Below are positions 17,277-25,471 of a DNA stretch of 64,000 nucleotides, piece by piece (position 1 is the stretch's first letter; every line of letters begins with the position of its first letter). Made by a program: the position numbers and the translations under genes. Source of the DNA: Burkholderia anthina (lineage in GTDB: Bacteria > Pseudomonadota > Gammaproteobacteria > Burkholderiales > Burkholderiaceae); the NCBI RefSeq assembly GCF_902498995.1, contig NZ_CABVLY010000027.1:1-64000 (forward strand), written 5' to 3'. A model generated the notes under the pieces. That model saw only the letters and a program-made list of their open reading frames with translations, did not search any database and was not told the origin of the DNA.

Positions 17277-18587
17277 ATGCAAGCATCCGAATTGAGCGGC
17301 GTGCCCCGCGCCGCCGAACGCGCGCTCACGCGCAGCGACTACAAAACCCTTGGCCTTGCCGCACTCGGCGGCGCGCTCGAGTTCTACGACTTCATCATCT
17401 TCGTGTTCTTCGCGCCCGCGATCGGGCAGCTGTTCTTCCCGCACGACATTCCCGACTGGCTGCGCCAGTTGCAGACGTTCGGCATCTTCGCGGCCGGCTA
17501 TCTCGCGCGTCCGCTCGGCGGCGTGATCATGGCGCACTTCGGCGACCTGTTCGGCCGCAAGCGGATGTTCACGCTGAGCGTGCTGATGATGTCGGTGCCG
17601 ACGCTGCTGATGGGCCTGCTGCCGACCTACGACACGGTCGGCATCCTCGCGCCGGTGTTGCTGCTGCTGTTCCGCGTGCTGCAGGGCGCGGCGGTCGGCG
17701 GCGAAGTGCCGGGCGCGTGGGTGTTCGTATCCGAACACGTGCCGTCGCGCCACATCGGTTATGCGTGCGGCACGCTGACCGCGGGCCTCACGGCCGGCAT
17801 CCTGCTCGGCTCGCTCGTCGCGGCAGGCGTCAACAGCCGCTACTCGGGCGCCGAAGTCACCGCATTCGCGTGGCGCATTCCGTTCCTGCTCGGCGGCGTG
17901 TTCGGCCTGTTCTCCGTATACCTGCGCCGCTGGCTGCACGAGACGCCGGTGTTCGCCGAGATGAAGGCGAAGAAGGCGCTCGCGGCCGAGATCCCGCTGA
18001 AGGCCGTGCTGCGCGACCACGGCCGCGCGGTGATCGTGTCGATGCTGCTCACGTGGATGCTGTCGGCGGCGATCGTCGTCGTGATCCTGATGACGCCCGC
18101 GCTGCTGCAGAAGCAGTTCCACCTGGCGCCCGCGACCACGCTGTTCGCGAACAGCATCGCGACGCTGTGCCTGACGGCCGGCTGCATCACCGCCGGCTCG
18201 CTCGCGGGCCGGATCGGCGCGAAGCGCGTGCTCGGCATCGGCGGCATCGTGCTGGCCGCGTGCTATTACCTGCTGTTCGTGCAGGTCGCGGCCGACGCGT
18301 CGACGCTGCCGCTGTACTACGGGATCGCCGGCTTCATGGTCGGCACGATCGGCGCGGTGCCGTTCGTGATGGTGCGCAGCTTCCCGGCCGTCGTGCGCTT
18401 CTCGGGCATCTCGTTCTCGTACAACGTCGCGTATGCGATCTTCGGCGGCCTGACGCCCGTGATCGTGTCGCTGATGATGAAGTCGAATCCGCTCGCGCCG
18501 GTGGTGTACGTCGCCGTGATCTGCGTGCTCGGCGGGATCGCCGTGCAGTTCTCGAAGGATGCGAAGGACCTGAAGGACGCACGCTGA
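17277..18587 (+). CDS. MFS transporter, metabolite:H+ symporter (MHS) family
   Basis: About 436-aa transporter with 12 predicted membrane segments. MHS features: ALGGALEFYDFIIFVFFAP in segment 1, the HFGDLFGRKRMF loop, LFRVLQGAAVGGEVPGAW, and RRWLHETPVF after segment 6. The family moves organic acids, osmolytes or citrate with protons; no substrate can be assigned. The start is uncertain: ATG at 17277 fits the family length but has no ribosome site, and an in-frame ATG at 17190 also exists. Transcribed alone, closed by a strong terminator. Confidence 0.88.
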   Translation: MQASELSGVPRAAERALTRSDYKTLGLAALGGALEFYDFIIFVFFAPAIGQLFFPHDIPDWLRQLQTFGIFAAGYLARPLGGVIMAHFGDLFGRKRMFTLSVLMMSVPTLLMGLLPTYDTVGILAPVLLLLFRVLQGAAVGGEVPGAWVFVSEHVPSRHIGYACGTLTAGLTAGILLGSLVAAGVNSRYSGAEVTAFAWRIPFLLGGVFGLFSVYLRRWLHETPVFAEMKAKKALAAEIPLKAVLRDHGRAVIVSMLLTWMLSAAIVVVILMTPALLQKQFHLAPATTLFANSIATLCLTAGCITAGSLAGRIGAKRVLGIGGIVLAACYYLLFVQVAADASTLPLYYGIAGFMVGTIGAVPFVMVRSFPAVVRFSGISFSYNVAYAIFGGLTPVIVSLMMKSNPLAPVVYVAVICVLGGIAVQFSKDAKDLKDAR

Positions 18588-18617
18588 ACGCCGGCGCGCA
18601 CGCGCCGCGTCATGAAC

Positions 18618-18658
18618 AAAGGGCCGAATCCCGCACGCCGCGGGATTCGGCCCTTTTG
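18618..18658 (+). terminator. Rho-independent terminator after MHS transporter
   Basis: A 17-bp perfect stem (18618-18634 with 18640-18656, five-base loop) is followed by TT and a short T-rich tail. It stands between two convergent genes and may work in both directions. Confidence 0.9.
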
Positions 18659-18688
18659 ATTGGCTTCAGCGCGGCCGCGCGGGGCAGC

Positions 18689-19126
18689 TCAGCGCAGCAC
18701 GCCGTACGACGAACTCGGACGGCGCAGCGCATCGATGCTCGCGCCACCCGCGCCCGTGACGAACAGCAGCAGGAAACCGCCGGAGATCGCGACGTTCTTC
18801 CAGAAGTGGATCACCATGTCGTGCTGGACGGCGGCGTTGGTCGCGTCCCAGAAATTGTGACCGACCATCGCGGTCGCGATCGTGTAGACCGCCATCAGCA
18901 GCGCGAGCGGCCGCACCTTGTAGCCGACGATCAGCAGCAGGCCGCCCAGCCCCTCGATCGCGACGACGATCGGTGCGACGACTTGCTGATAGGGCACGTT
19001 CAGCGCGTGCAGATACGCGACGAAGTCGCTGTAGCCGAGCAGCTTCATGATGCCGCCCCACAAGAACAACGCCGCCAGCGCCAGGCGTGCGAAAAAAATG
19101 ACGCCGGAATCGACGGTACGCGTCAT
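18689..19126 (-). CDS. DoxX-family membrane protein
   Basis: 145-aa integral membrane protein with four hydrophobic segments, the normal size for the DoxX/DoxD family (LALAALFLWGGIMKLLGY; VVAPIVVAIEGLGGLLLIVGY; GHNFWD; ISGGFLLLFVTGAGG). Members are linked to thiol stress and quinone-coupled redox, but no biochemical role can be assigned here. AGGAGA ribosome site before the ATG. A good sigma-70-like promoter lies about 95 bases upstream, so it is probably transcribed separately from fucU. Confidence 0.88.
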   Translation of the reverse strand: MTRTVDSGVIFFARLALAALFLWGGIMKLLGYSDFVAYLHALNVPYQQVVAPIVVAIEGLGGLLLIVGYKVRPLALLMAVYTIATAMVGHNFWDATNAAVQHDMVIHFWKNVAISGGFLLLFVTGAGGASIDALRRPSSSYGVLR

Positions 19127-19219
19127 GCCTTTCTCCTCGTATGCAATTCGGCCGTCCGCACGGCGCGTGCCCGTGCGGTTCGGGCCGCGCAACCCTGCGG
19201 GGCCCGCGGCAAATGGGCC

Positions 19220-19248
19220 AGCATAGAGGGTCTTTCCGCGGTGTCCAA
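19220..19248 (-). promoter_or_regulatory. Sigma-70-type promoter for the DoxX gene
   Basis: Reading leftward, TTGGAC (complement of 19243-19248) and TATGCT (complement of 19220-19225) are 17 bases apart, close to consensus and about 95 bases before the DoxX start. Confidence 0.6.
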
Positions 19249-19317
19249 GCAAAAGGTTGTAGCAAATCTTTACACTGCGGCGGGCGTACCGGCCGGCCGG
19301 TACGACGAAAAAGGCGT

Positions 19318-19773
19318 TTAGCCCGCGTCGCTCAACAGCACGCCCTTCTTGAACAGGAAGCAGCCGTAGCCGCGCGACTCGCCGGTGACGATCACCGCAT
19401 ACGCATGCTGCGCGCGCTCGTAGAACGCGAACCGGTCGATGCCCGCGAGCGGCACCGCGCGCCCTTCCGCGCGATCGATCTCGGCCTGCACCTCGCGCTG
19501 CACGGGCGGCACCGCGGCCGGATCGCCGACGACTTCCATCCGCCATGCGGGCGTGTCGACGAACGTGTCGAGCGGCAGCACGGACAGCACCGCGCGCGCG
19601 ACGCGCGCCGAGTCCGCGCCGTCGATGCGCAGCGCGCGGCCCACGACGGTGTGCTGCGCGACCGATTCGGCCGGAAAGTTCGCATCGCAGATCGCGACTT
19701 CATCTCCGTGGCCCATCGCGCGCAGCGCGTGCAGGATGTCGGCGTGCAACAGCGGATCGAGATTTTTCAGCAT
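19318..19773 (-). CDS. fucU: RbsD/FucU-family sugar mutarotase
   Basis: 151-aa protein of the RbsD/FucU family, which interconverts the alpha and beta anomers of fucose or ribose. Recognisable segments: MLKNLDPLLHADILHALRAMGHGDEVAICDANFPAES at the N-terminus, with the His and Asp that act in catalysis, and a C-terminal SRGYGCFLFKKGVL. Length matches FucU better than RbsD. No fucose pathway enzymes are adjacent, so the substrate is uncertain. Confidence 0.87.
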   Translation of the reverse strand: MLKNLDPLLHADILHALRAMGHGDEVAICDANFPAESVAQHTVVGRALRIDGADSARVARAVLSVLPLDTFVDTPAWRMEVVGDPAAVPPVQREVQAEIDRAEGRAVPLAGIDRFAFYERAQHAYAVIVTGESRGYGCFLFKKGVLLSDAG

Positions 19774-19852
19774 GTCGGCAAGTCTCCGGGATCGGGAACG
19801 AATCGCATAACGTTACCCGATCCCGGCGGCGGCCGGGCGTGCGTCGTTCGCG

Positions 19853-20245
19853 TCACGCCGCCGCGGCCGGCATTTCGTCGATGAAACCCGTGACCGATTG
19901 CAGACGGCCGGATGCATCGACGGTGCCGAAATCCGAGCCCTTCACGATCGCCGCGCCGTCGGGCGACACGAGCGCCCACGAAAACCGCAGGTGCTGGCCG
20001 AACCCGTCGACGTCGGTCGTGCGGTGAAAGCGGTACGCGGGGAAACGCGCCTGCACCGCGGCGATCATCGTGTCGATGCCGGCGTGGCCGTCGCCGGCCA
20101 TCAGCGGATCGCGATAGGCCGCATCGCGCGCGTAGGTCGCATCGATCAACACGCGACGGCGCGCGACGTCGGATTCGTTCCATGCATCGAAGTAGCGGTC
20201 GATCAGGTCGGCGTGAGCGGACCGGGCGGTTTGGGCGGTATTCAT
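19853..20245 (-). CDS. SnoaL-like (NTF2-fold) protein
   Basis: 130-aa small alpha+beta protein of the SnoaL/NTF2-like superfamily (DRYFDAWNESD; ARDAAYRDPLMAGDGHAGI; FRFSWAL-type strand). Members are cyclases, isomerases or unknown. ATG at 20245 follows AAGGAGC at good spacing. It is followed by fucU after 79 bases and may be co-transcribed. Function not assignable. Confidence 0.75.
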   Translation of the reverse strand: MNTAQTARSAHADLIDRYFDAWNESDVARRRVLIDATYARDAAYRDPLMAGDGHAGIDTMIAAVQARFPAYRFHRTTDVDGFGQHLRFSWALVSPDGAAIVKGSDFGTVDASGRLQSVTGFIDEMPAAAA

Positions 20246-20379
20246 GGCGAGGCTCCTTGTGTCGGTGAGAGACGATGTCGCGAACCTGTCGTGTCCGCGT
20301 GCCGCCATCGTCGCCGGCCTCGCGCGGACGGTCGATTACGTGCGAGGTAACGAAATCGCGCCCGCGCCGCCCGCCGCGT

Positions 20380-21870
20380 TCAGCCGTCCGCGTAATCGAC
20401 TGCGAGGCTCCACGCCGGATCGCCGTGCTTCGCCCAGTACGCGTCGAACAGCCGGCGCGTGAGCGCGCCCGGTCGTCCATCGCCGATCGCCACGTCGTTC
20501 AGCCGCGTGACCGGCATGATCCCGCCCGCCGTCGACGTGATGAACACTTCGTCCGCGTCGCGCAACTGCGCCTCGTCGAGGCGGACGGCCTGCGCGTCGA
20601 TGCCCATCGCCGCCGCCAGCTCGAACACGGTCTGTCGCGTGATGCCGTGCAGCACGCCGCGCTCGGGCGTGTACAGCCGGCTGTCGCGCACGACGAACAC
20701 GTTGAATCCGGGCCCTTCCGCGATACTGCCGTCCGTGCACTTCAGCAGGACCGACTCCGCGCCCGCGTCATAGCCCTTCAGCAGCCCGGCGACGAGGTCG
20801 AGCCAATGGTAGTTCTTGATCTGCGGATCGACCGATTCGGGCGGAATCCGCCGCACGTCGTCGATCACGTGCAGGTGCAGCCCTTCGCGCAACTGCCGCT
20901 CGTTCGCGACCGAACCGTACGGCACCGCGAACGCGACGAACTGGTTCACGGCATCGCGCGGGTCGCGGCTGAAGGTGGGCGACACGCCGCGCGTACACAG
21001 CATCTCGACGTAGGCGTGGCGCAGCCCCGAGCGACGCACGCACTCGACGAGAATGTCGCGCAGCGCATCGTCGGTCAGCGTCACATTCAGCCGCAACCTC
21101 GCGAGCGAGCGCCTGAACCGCGCGATATGCCGGTCGAGCCGGAAGAACCGGCCGTTCCAGACGTGCACGGTGTCGTACGTGACGTCGGAATGCAGGAAGC
21201 CCCAGTCGAGCACCGATACGCGCGCATCGGCGATCGGGATGAAGCGGCCGTTCATGTAGGCGGCGCCCTGCGGAAACGCGGGCGCTTCGACGGACGGAAT
21301 GCCATGCGGCGCCATGCGCGTCTCCTCGGGCGCGTGCGGCGTGTAGTCGACCTGCGCGGCGAACGACGCGCGATCGGCGTCGAACGCGCTGCGATGCACG
21401 ACCGCATTCGACCCGGCCGCCCGATCGAACGACAGCGTGCCGTCAAGATGATCGATCTCGTGCTGCATCAGCTCCGATTCGGCGGGCGACAGCGCGTCGC
21501 GCCGATGCGGCTCACCATCGAGCGTGGTGTAGCGCACGCTCACCGATGCATGGCGCTCGACGCGCACGAACAGGTCCGGAAAGCACATGCAGTCGTCCCA
21601 CAGTGTCATCCGCGCGTCGCTGCGCCACACGATCTCGGGGTTCACGATCACGTCGGGCCAGCCGTCCAGCGCGAGCGCGATCATCCGCTGCCCGATGCCG
21701 ATCTGCGGCGCGGCGATTGCGCGACCGAAGCCGTGCTCGTCGCGAAATGCGCGCAGCGCAGCGCGCAATGCGCAGGCCGCGTCGTGCACGGCCGGCGCCG
21801 CAACGTCGTCGACCGGACGTGCGGTATCGCGCAGCGATGCCGTTCCCACCGGGAGAATCCGCGTACTCAT
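20380..21870 (-). CDS. Peptide deformylase / class IV aminotransferase fusion
   Basis: 496-aa single reading frame with two enzymatic domains. Residues 1-about 165 are a peptide-deformylase fold: G49-RAIAAPQ56, the metal Cys C94 in a DDCMCFPD version of the EGCLS motif, and H137-E138-x-x-H141. Residues about 200-496 are a class IV PLP aminotransferase (D-amino-acid/branched-chain type) with PLP lysine K352 (QIKNYHW) and E385 in EGPGFNVF. The start overlaps the stop of the upstream binding-protein gene (ATGA). Inside, GAGGAG lies 6 bases before Met186 (21315), so a free aminotransferase of 311 residues may also be made. Both catalytic sets look intact. Substrate unknown; context suggests amino acid or N-formyl amino acid metabolism. 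Confidence 0.88.
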   Translation of the reverse strand: MSTRILPVGTASLRDTARPVDDVAAPAVHDAACALRAALRAFRDEHGFGRAIAAPQIGIGQRMIALALDGWPDVIVNPEIVWRSDARMTLWDDCMCFPDLFVRVERHASVSVRYTTLDGEPHRRDALSPAESELMQHEIDHLDGTLSFDRAAGSNAVVHRSAFDADRASFAAQVDYTPHAPEETRMAPHGIPSVEAPAFPQGAAYMNGRFIPIADARVSVLDWGFLHSDVTYDTVHVWNGRFFRLDRHIARFRRSLARLRLNVTLTDDALRDILVECVRRSGLRHAYVEMLCTRGVSPTFSRDPRDAVNQFVAFAVPYGSVANERQLREGLHLHVIDDVRRIPPESVDPQIKNYHWLDLVAGLLKGYDAGAESVLLKCTDGSIAEGPGFNVFVVRDSRLYTPERGVLHGITRQTVFELAAAMGIDAQAVRLDEAQLRDADEVFITSTAGGIMPVTRLNDVAIGDGRPGALTRRLFDAYWAKHGDPAWSLAVDYADG

Positions 21871-22997
21871 TTGACCACCTCCGACAAAGTCACCTTGTTG
21901 CCTCCTTTGAACGTCGAAATCGTTGCCGCCGGGTTGCGCAGTTCGCCATGCGCATCGAATGCGATGCGGCCGGTCACGCCCTGGAAGTCGACACGATGCA
22001 GCGCATCGGCGATCTTCGCGGGATCGGTGGACTGGGCGAGCATCACCGCGTGATAGACGGCCATCATCGCGTCGTACGCATACGGCGCGTAGAGCTGCAC
22101 GGGTGCGCCGTATTTTTGCGTGAAGCGCGCCGCGAACGCCGGGCCGCCCGGCATCTTCGCGAGGCTGCGGCCGCCGTCGGCGCACACGAGATTGCCATCG
22201 AGCGCATCGCCCGCGAGCGCCAGGATCTCGTGCGTGCACAGCCCGTCGCCGCCCAGCAGCGGCACGTCGATCCGCAGCTTCTTCATCTGCTTGAGCATCG
22301 GGCCGCCCTGCGTGTCCATCCCGCCGAAGAAGATCGCGTCGGGCGTCTTGCCCTTGAGCAGCGTCAGCGACGCGGCAAAGTCGAACGCCTTGTCGGTCGT
22401 GTATTCGCGCGCGACGACGGCCGAGCCCGACTTCGCGAGCCCGGCGACGAACACGTCCGCGATGCCTTGCCCGTAGGCCGTGCGATCGTCGACGACCCCG
22501 ATCCGGCGCGCGTGCAGTTGCTCGACCGCGTAACGGGCGACGGCCTGCCCGAGAAAATCGTCGTTCGCGAGCAGCCGGAACGTGGTGCGGTAGCCGAGCC
22601 GGGTGAACGCCGGATTGGTGGCCGACGGCGTCAGCTCCGCGATGTTCGCCGTCGCATAGAGCCGCGCGACGGCGATCGACGTGCCCGAGTTCTGGTGCCC
22701 GATCACTGCGCTGACGTGCGTGTCGACGAAGCGCTGCGCAACCGTCGTCGCGACCTTCGGATCGGCCTGGTCGTCCTGTGCGTCGAGCGCGAACGTGACC
22801 GGATGCCCGGCGACGCTCGGATGCATTGCGTTGATTTCGTCGATCGCGAGCCGGATGCCGCGGGCGCTGTCCTCGCCGAAATGGGCCTGCGCGCCCGTGA
22901 GCGCACCGGCAAAACCCACGACCACCGTGTCCGCGCCGAACGCGGGAATGGCCAGTACAAGCGGCGCAAGCGCCAGCAGCAAACGTCGGGAACCCAT
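21867..22997 (-). CDS. ABC transporter binding protein, branched-chain amino acid (LivK) type
   Basis: 376-aa periplasmic binding protein with a signal peptide ending near residue 21 (PAFGA) and the LivK-type start TVVVGFAGALTGAQAHFG. GAGGAAA ribosome site. It shares long segments (DQADPK, ATTVAQRF, GHQNSGTSI, DDRTAYGQGIAD) with the protein at 15819-16955, so the two are paralogues. No permease or ATPase lies nearby. It is the first gene of a two-gene leftward operon with the deformylase-aminotransferase fusion and is divergent from an Lrp regulator, so it probably binds the amino acid or derivative that the fusion enzyme uses. Confidence 0.9.
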   Translation of the reverse strand: MGSRRLLLALAPLVLAIPAFGADTVVVGFAGALTGAQAHFGEDSARGIRLAIDEINAMHPSVAGHPVTFALDAQDDQADPKVATTVAQRFVDTHVSAVIGHQNSGTSIAVARLYATANIAELTPSATNPAFTRLGYRTTFRLLANDDFLGQAVARYAVEQLHARRIGVVDDRTAYGQGIADVFVAGLAKSGSAVVAREYTTDKAFDFAASLTLLKGKTPDAIFFGGMDTQGGPMLKQMKKLRIDVPLLGGDGLCTHEILALAGDALDGNLVCADGGRSLAKMPGGPAFAARFTQKYGAPVQLYAPYAYDAMMAVYHAVMLAQSTDPAKIADALHRVDFQGVTGRIAFDAHGELRNPAATISTFKGGNKVTLSEVVK

Positions 22998-23050
22998 GAT
23001 GTTTTCCTCGCGGCTTCATCGTTGACGGATGCTACGATTATCGATATCCC

Positions 23051-23089
23051 TCACGAAATCCGATAAACATCGACCGGCTCGTTTCGTGA
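23051..23089. promoter_or_regulatory. Candidate Lrp-type operator
   Basis: TCACGAAA (23051-23058) and TTTCGTGA (23082-23089) form a perfect 8-base inverted repeat in the 126-base gap between the binding-protein operon and the lrp-like gene. A third ACGAAAC-like copy follows at 23092-23100. The local sequence is A+T-rich, as expected for an Lrp-type autoregulated divergent promoter. Confidence 0.45.
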
Positions 23090-23123
23090 ATTCGTTTCGT
23101 TTTTTCTTCCCGAAGGAAATCCG

Positions 23124-23606
23124 ATGAACACCGCCGCCGCGCCGCTCGACGACTTCGACCTGCGCATCCTCGCCCGCCTCCAGCACGACAACCAGATCAC
23201 CAACCAGGCGCTCGCCGCCGAGATCGGCCTGAGCCCGCCCGCGTGCCTGCGCCGCGTGAAGCGGCTGCGCGACGAGCGCTATATCCAGCAGGACGTGGCC
23301 GTCGTCGACCCGAACAAGGTCGGCCTGCCGTTGACGATGCTCGTGCTCGTGCAGGTCGAGCGCGAACGGGTCGACCTGCTCGACGAGTTCAAGCGGTTTC
23401 TGAAATCGCTGCCGGAAGTCATGCAGTGCTATGTGGTGACGGGCCGCGCCGATTTCGTGCTGATGATCGCGATGCGCGATATCGACCACTACGAGGAATT
23501 TTCCACGCGCGTATTCCGGCAGCACCACAACATCCGTCACTTCGAAACGATGGTCGTGATGTCGCGCGTGAAAGTCGGGCTGTCGCTGCCGATCGGCTGC
23601 GACTGA
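23124..23606 (+). CDS. Lrp/AsnC-family transcriptional regulator
   Basis: 160-aa Lrp-family protein of normal length. The N-terminal winged helix-turn-helix (DDFDLRILARLQHDNQITNQALAAEIGLSPPACLRRVKRL) is followed by the RAM ligand-binding domain (VVTGRADFVLMIAMRDIDHYEEF). Divergent from the binding-protein/aminotransferase operon, which it probably controls in response to an amino acid. The ribosome site GAAGGAAA is well placed. Confidence 0.93.
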   Translation: MNTAAAPLDDFDLRILARLQHDNQITNQALAAEIGLSPPACLRRVKRLRDERYIQQDVAVVDPNKVGLPLTMLVLVQVERERVDLLDEFKRFLKSLPEVMQCYVVTGRADFVLMIAMRDIDHYEEFSTRVFRQHHNIRHFETMVVMSRVKVGLSLPIGCD

Positions 23607-23635
23607 CGCGCGCGGCCGTGACCGCGCGCCGCAAC

Positions 23636-23661
23636 GAAAAACGGGCACCCGAAGGCGCCCG
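23636..23661 (-). terminator. Rho-independent terminator of garD
   Basis: Leftward, an 8-bp stem (23654-23661 with 23642-23649, one G-T pair) capped by a TTCG tetraloop and followed by TTTTT. It begins 28 bases after the garD stop. Confidence 0.88.
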
Positions 23662-23688
23662 CATCGTCGGCCACGACCACCACGCGTA

Positions 23689-25242
23689 TCAGGTCACCGG
23701 CGCCGGGTTGAACAGCGTCAGCGCGTTCGCGAGCTTCCATTGCTCGGCCCACGTGCGGCGCTTGCCGCTCGCGACGTCGAGCATCAGCCGGAACAGCTCC
23801 CAACCCACGTCCTCGATCGTGGCCGCGCCGGTCGCGATCTGCCCCGCGTCGAGATCCATCAGGTCGTGCCAGCGGCGCGCGAGATCGCTGCGCGTCGCGA
23901 CCTTGATCACCGGCACCTGGGCGAGGCCGTACGGCGTGCCGCGGCCGGTCGTGAAAATGTGCAGGTTCATCCCGGCCGCGAGCTGCAGCGTGCCGCAGAT
24001 GAAGTCGCTCGCGGGCGTCGCCGCGTACAGCAGCCCCTTGCGCCGCGCGCGGTCGCCCGGACGCACGACGCCGGCAATCGACGCGCTGCCCGACTTCACG
24101 ATCGAGCCCATCGCCTTCTCGACGATGTTCGACAGCCCGCCCTTCTTGTTGCCGGGCGTCGTGTTCGCGCTGCGGTCGACGCGGCCGCGCTGCAGGTAGC
24201 GGTCGTACCAGTCCATCTCGCGGATGATCTCGCGGGCGACGTCCTCGTTCGCCGCGCGCGACGTGAGTTGCGCAACGCCGTCGCGCACTTCGGTCACTTC
24301 GGAGAACATGATCGTCGCGCCCGCGCGCACGAGCAGGTCGGCCGCGAAACCGACCGCCGGGTTCGCGGTGAGCCCGGAGAACGCATCGCTGCCGCCGCAC
24401 TGCACGCCGACGACGAGCTCCGACGCCGGGCAGGTTTCGCGACGGCGGCGGTTCAGCCGCTCGAGATGCGATTCGGCCATCTTCATGATCGAGTCGATCA
24501 TCGAATTGAAGCCGACGTGCGCGGCATCCTGCAGGCACACGACGCCGCCGTTGTCCGTCGCGCCGTCGGCCGCCACCGGAATCGCGCCGGGCGGCAGCAG
24601 GCGCTCGGGCTGCAGCTTCTCGCAGCCGAGGCTGACCGTCATCACCTCGCCGCCGAAGTTCGGGTTCAGGCTGATGTTGCGCAGCGTGCGGATCGGGATG
24701 TCGGCATCGGGCGCATCGATCGCGACGCCGCAGCCGTACGTATGTTCGAGCCCGACCACGTCGTCGACGTTCGGGTAGCGCGGCAGCAGTTCGTCCTTGA
24801 TCCGCTTCACCGCATGCTCGACGACGCCCGACACGCATTGCACGGTCGTCGTGATCGCGAGGATGTTGCGCGTGCCGACGGAGCCGTCCGCATTGCGGAA
24901 GCCTTCGAACGTATAGCCTTCGAGCGGCGCGAGCGCCGGCGCGGCGCGCGTCGCGAGCGGCAGGTCGTCGAGCCCCGGCGGCTCGGGCATGCGCATCGTG
25001 CGTTCATTGACCCAGCTGCCGCGGCGCAGGTCGGTGAGCGCGTAGCCGATCACGACGTTGTAGCGGACGATCGGATCGCCGGCCGCGAGATCGGCGAGCG
25101 CCACCTTGTGCCCTTGCGGCACGCCTTCGCGCAGCGTGAGCCCGTCGGCGAACGTCGCGCCCTCGGGCAAGCCGCCGTCGTTGACGACGATGGCGACGTT
25201 GTCGTCCGGATGCACGCGGATATAGAGAGGAGAAGCAGTCAT
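23689..25242 (-). CDS. garD: Galactarate dehydratase
   Basis: 517-aa UxaA/GarD-family dehydratase that removes water from galactarate to give 5-keto-4-deoxyglucarate. An N-terminal SAF-type domain (residues about 5-85, IRVHPDDNVAIVVND) is followed by the large catalytic domain with EHTYGCG, GCEKLQ, GVQCGGSDAFSG, FICGTLQLAAGMN and FTTGRGTPYG. Length is normal. Divergent from kdgD, which takes the product onward. AGAGGAGAAGC precedes the ATG. Confidence 0.95.
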   Translation of the reverse strand: MTASPLYIRVHPDDNVAIVVNDGGLPEGATFADGLTLREGVPQGHKVALADLAAGDPIVRYNVVIGYALTDLRRGSWVNERTMRMPEPPGLDDLPLATRAAPALAPLEGYTFEGFRNADGSVGTRNILAITTTVQCVSGVVEHAVKRIKDELLPRYPNVDDVVGLEHTYGCGVAIDAPDADIPIRTLRNISLNPNFGGEVMTVSLGCEKLQPERLLPPGAIPVAADGATDNGGVVCLQDAAHVGFNSMIDSIMKMAESHLERLNRRRRETCPASELVVGVQCGGSDAFSGLTANPAVGFAADLLVRAGATIMFSEVTEVRDGVAQLTSRAANEDVAREIIREMDWYDRYLQRGRVDRSANTTPGNKKGGLSNIVEKAMGSIVKSGSASIAGVVRPGDRARRKGLLYAATPASDFICGTLQLAAGMNLHIFTTGRGTPYGLAQVPVIKVATRSDLARRWHDLMDLDAGQIATGAATIEDVGWELFRLMLDVASGKRRTWAEQWKLANALTLFNPAPVT

Positions 25243-25274
25243 CGGAATTCCTGGAAGCTACCGGTGATATCGTT

Positions 25275-25291
25275 AGTCATCATACGACATT
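25275..25291. promoter_or_regulatory. Candidate galactarate/glucarate operator, garD side
   Basis: Contains TCATCATACGAC (25277-25288), whose complement GTCGTATGATGA aligns with sites at 25390-25401 and 29070-29081. Located 35 bases before garD. Confidence 0.5.
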
Positions 25292-25381
25292 CAACGCGCA
25301 TCCGGGATAGTACGTAAACCCTTATCCGGAAAGACCCTACCTACAATCTGAGAGCAAACCGCTTGCGTCACCCTTCCCCTC

Positions 25382-25401
25382 GTTGTACGATGACATACAA
25401 C
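25382..25401. promoter_or_regulatory. Candidate galactarate/glucarate operator, kdgD side
   Basis: GTTGTACGATGACATACAAC is a 20-base imperfect palindrome with perfect GTTGTA/TACAAC ends. Its complement carries GTTGTATGTCAT, matching the garD-side and transporter-side motifs. Size and form resemble GntR (FadR-subgroup) operators. About 70 bases before kdgD. Confidence 0.5.
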
Positions 25402-25471
25402 GACATCGCCAATGTGGCTCGTATGCCGTTCCCGACGAACCCAGCACTCGCGCTAGACGGACGACCCAACC

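Noticed and set aside
21871..23019. An upstream extension of the deformylase-aminotransferase frame to 879 codons
   Set aside because: This part lies in another frame of the binding-protein gene. The fusion gene starts at the ATG overlapping that gene's stop.
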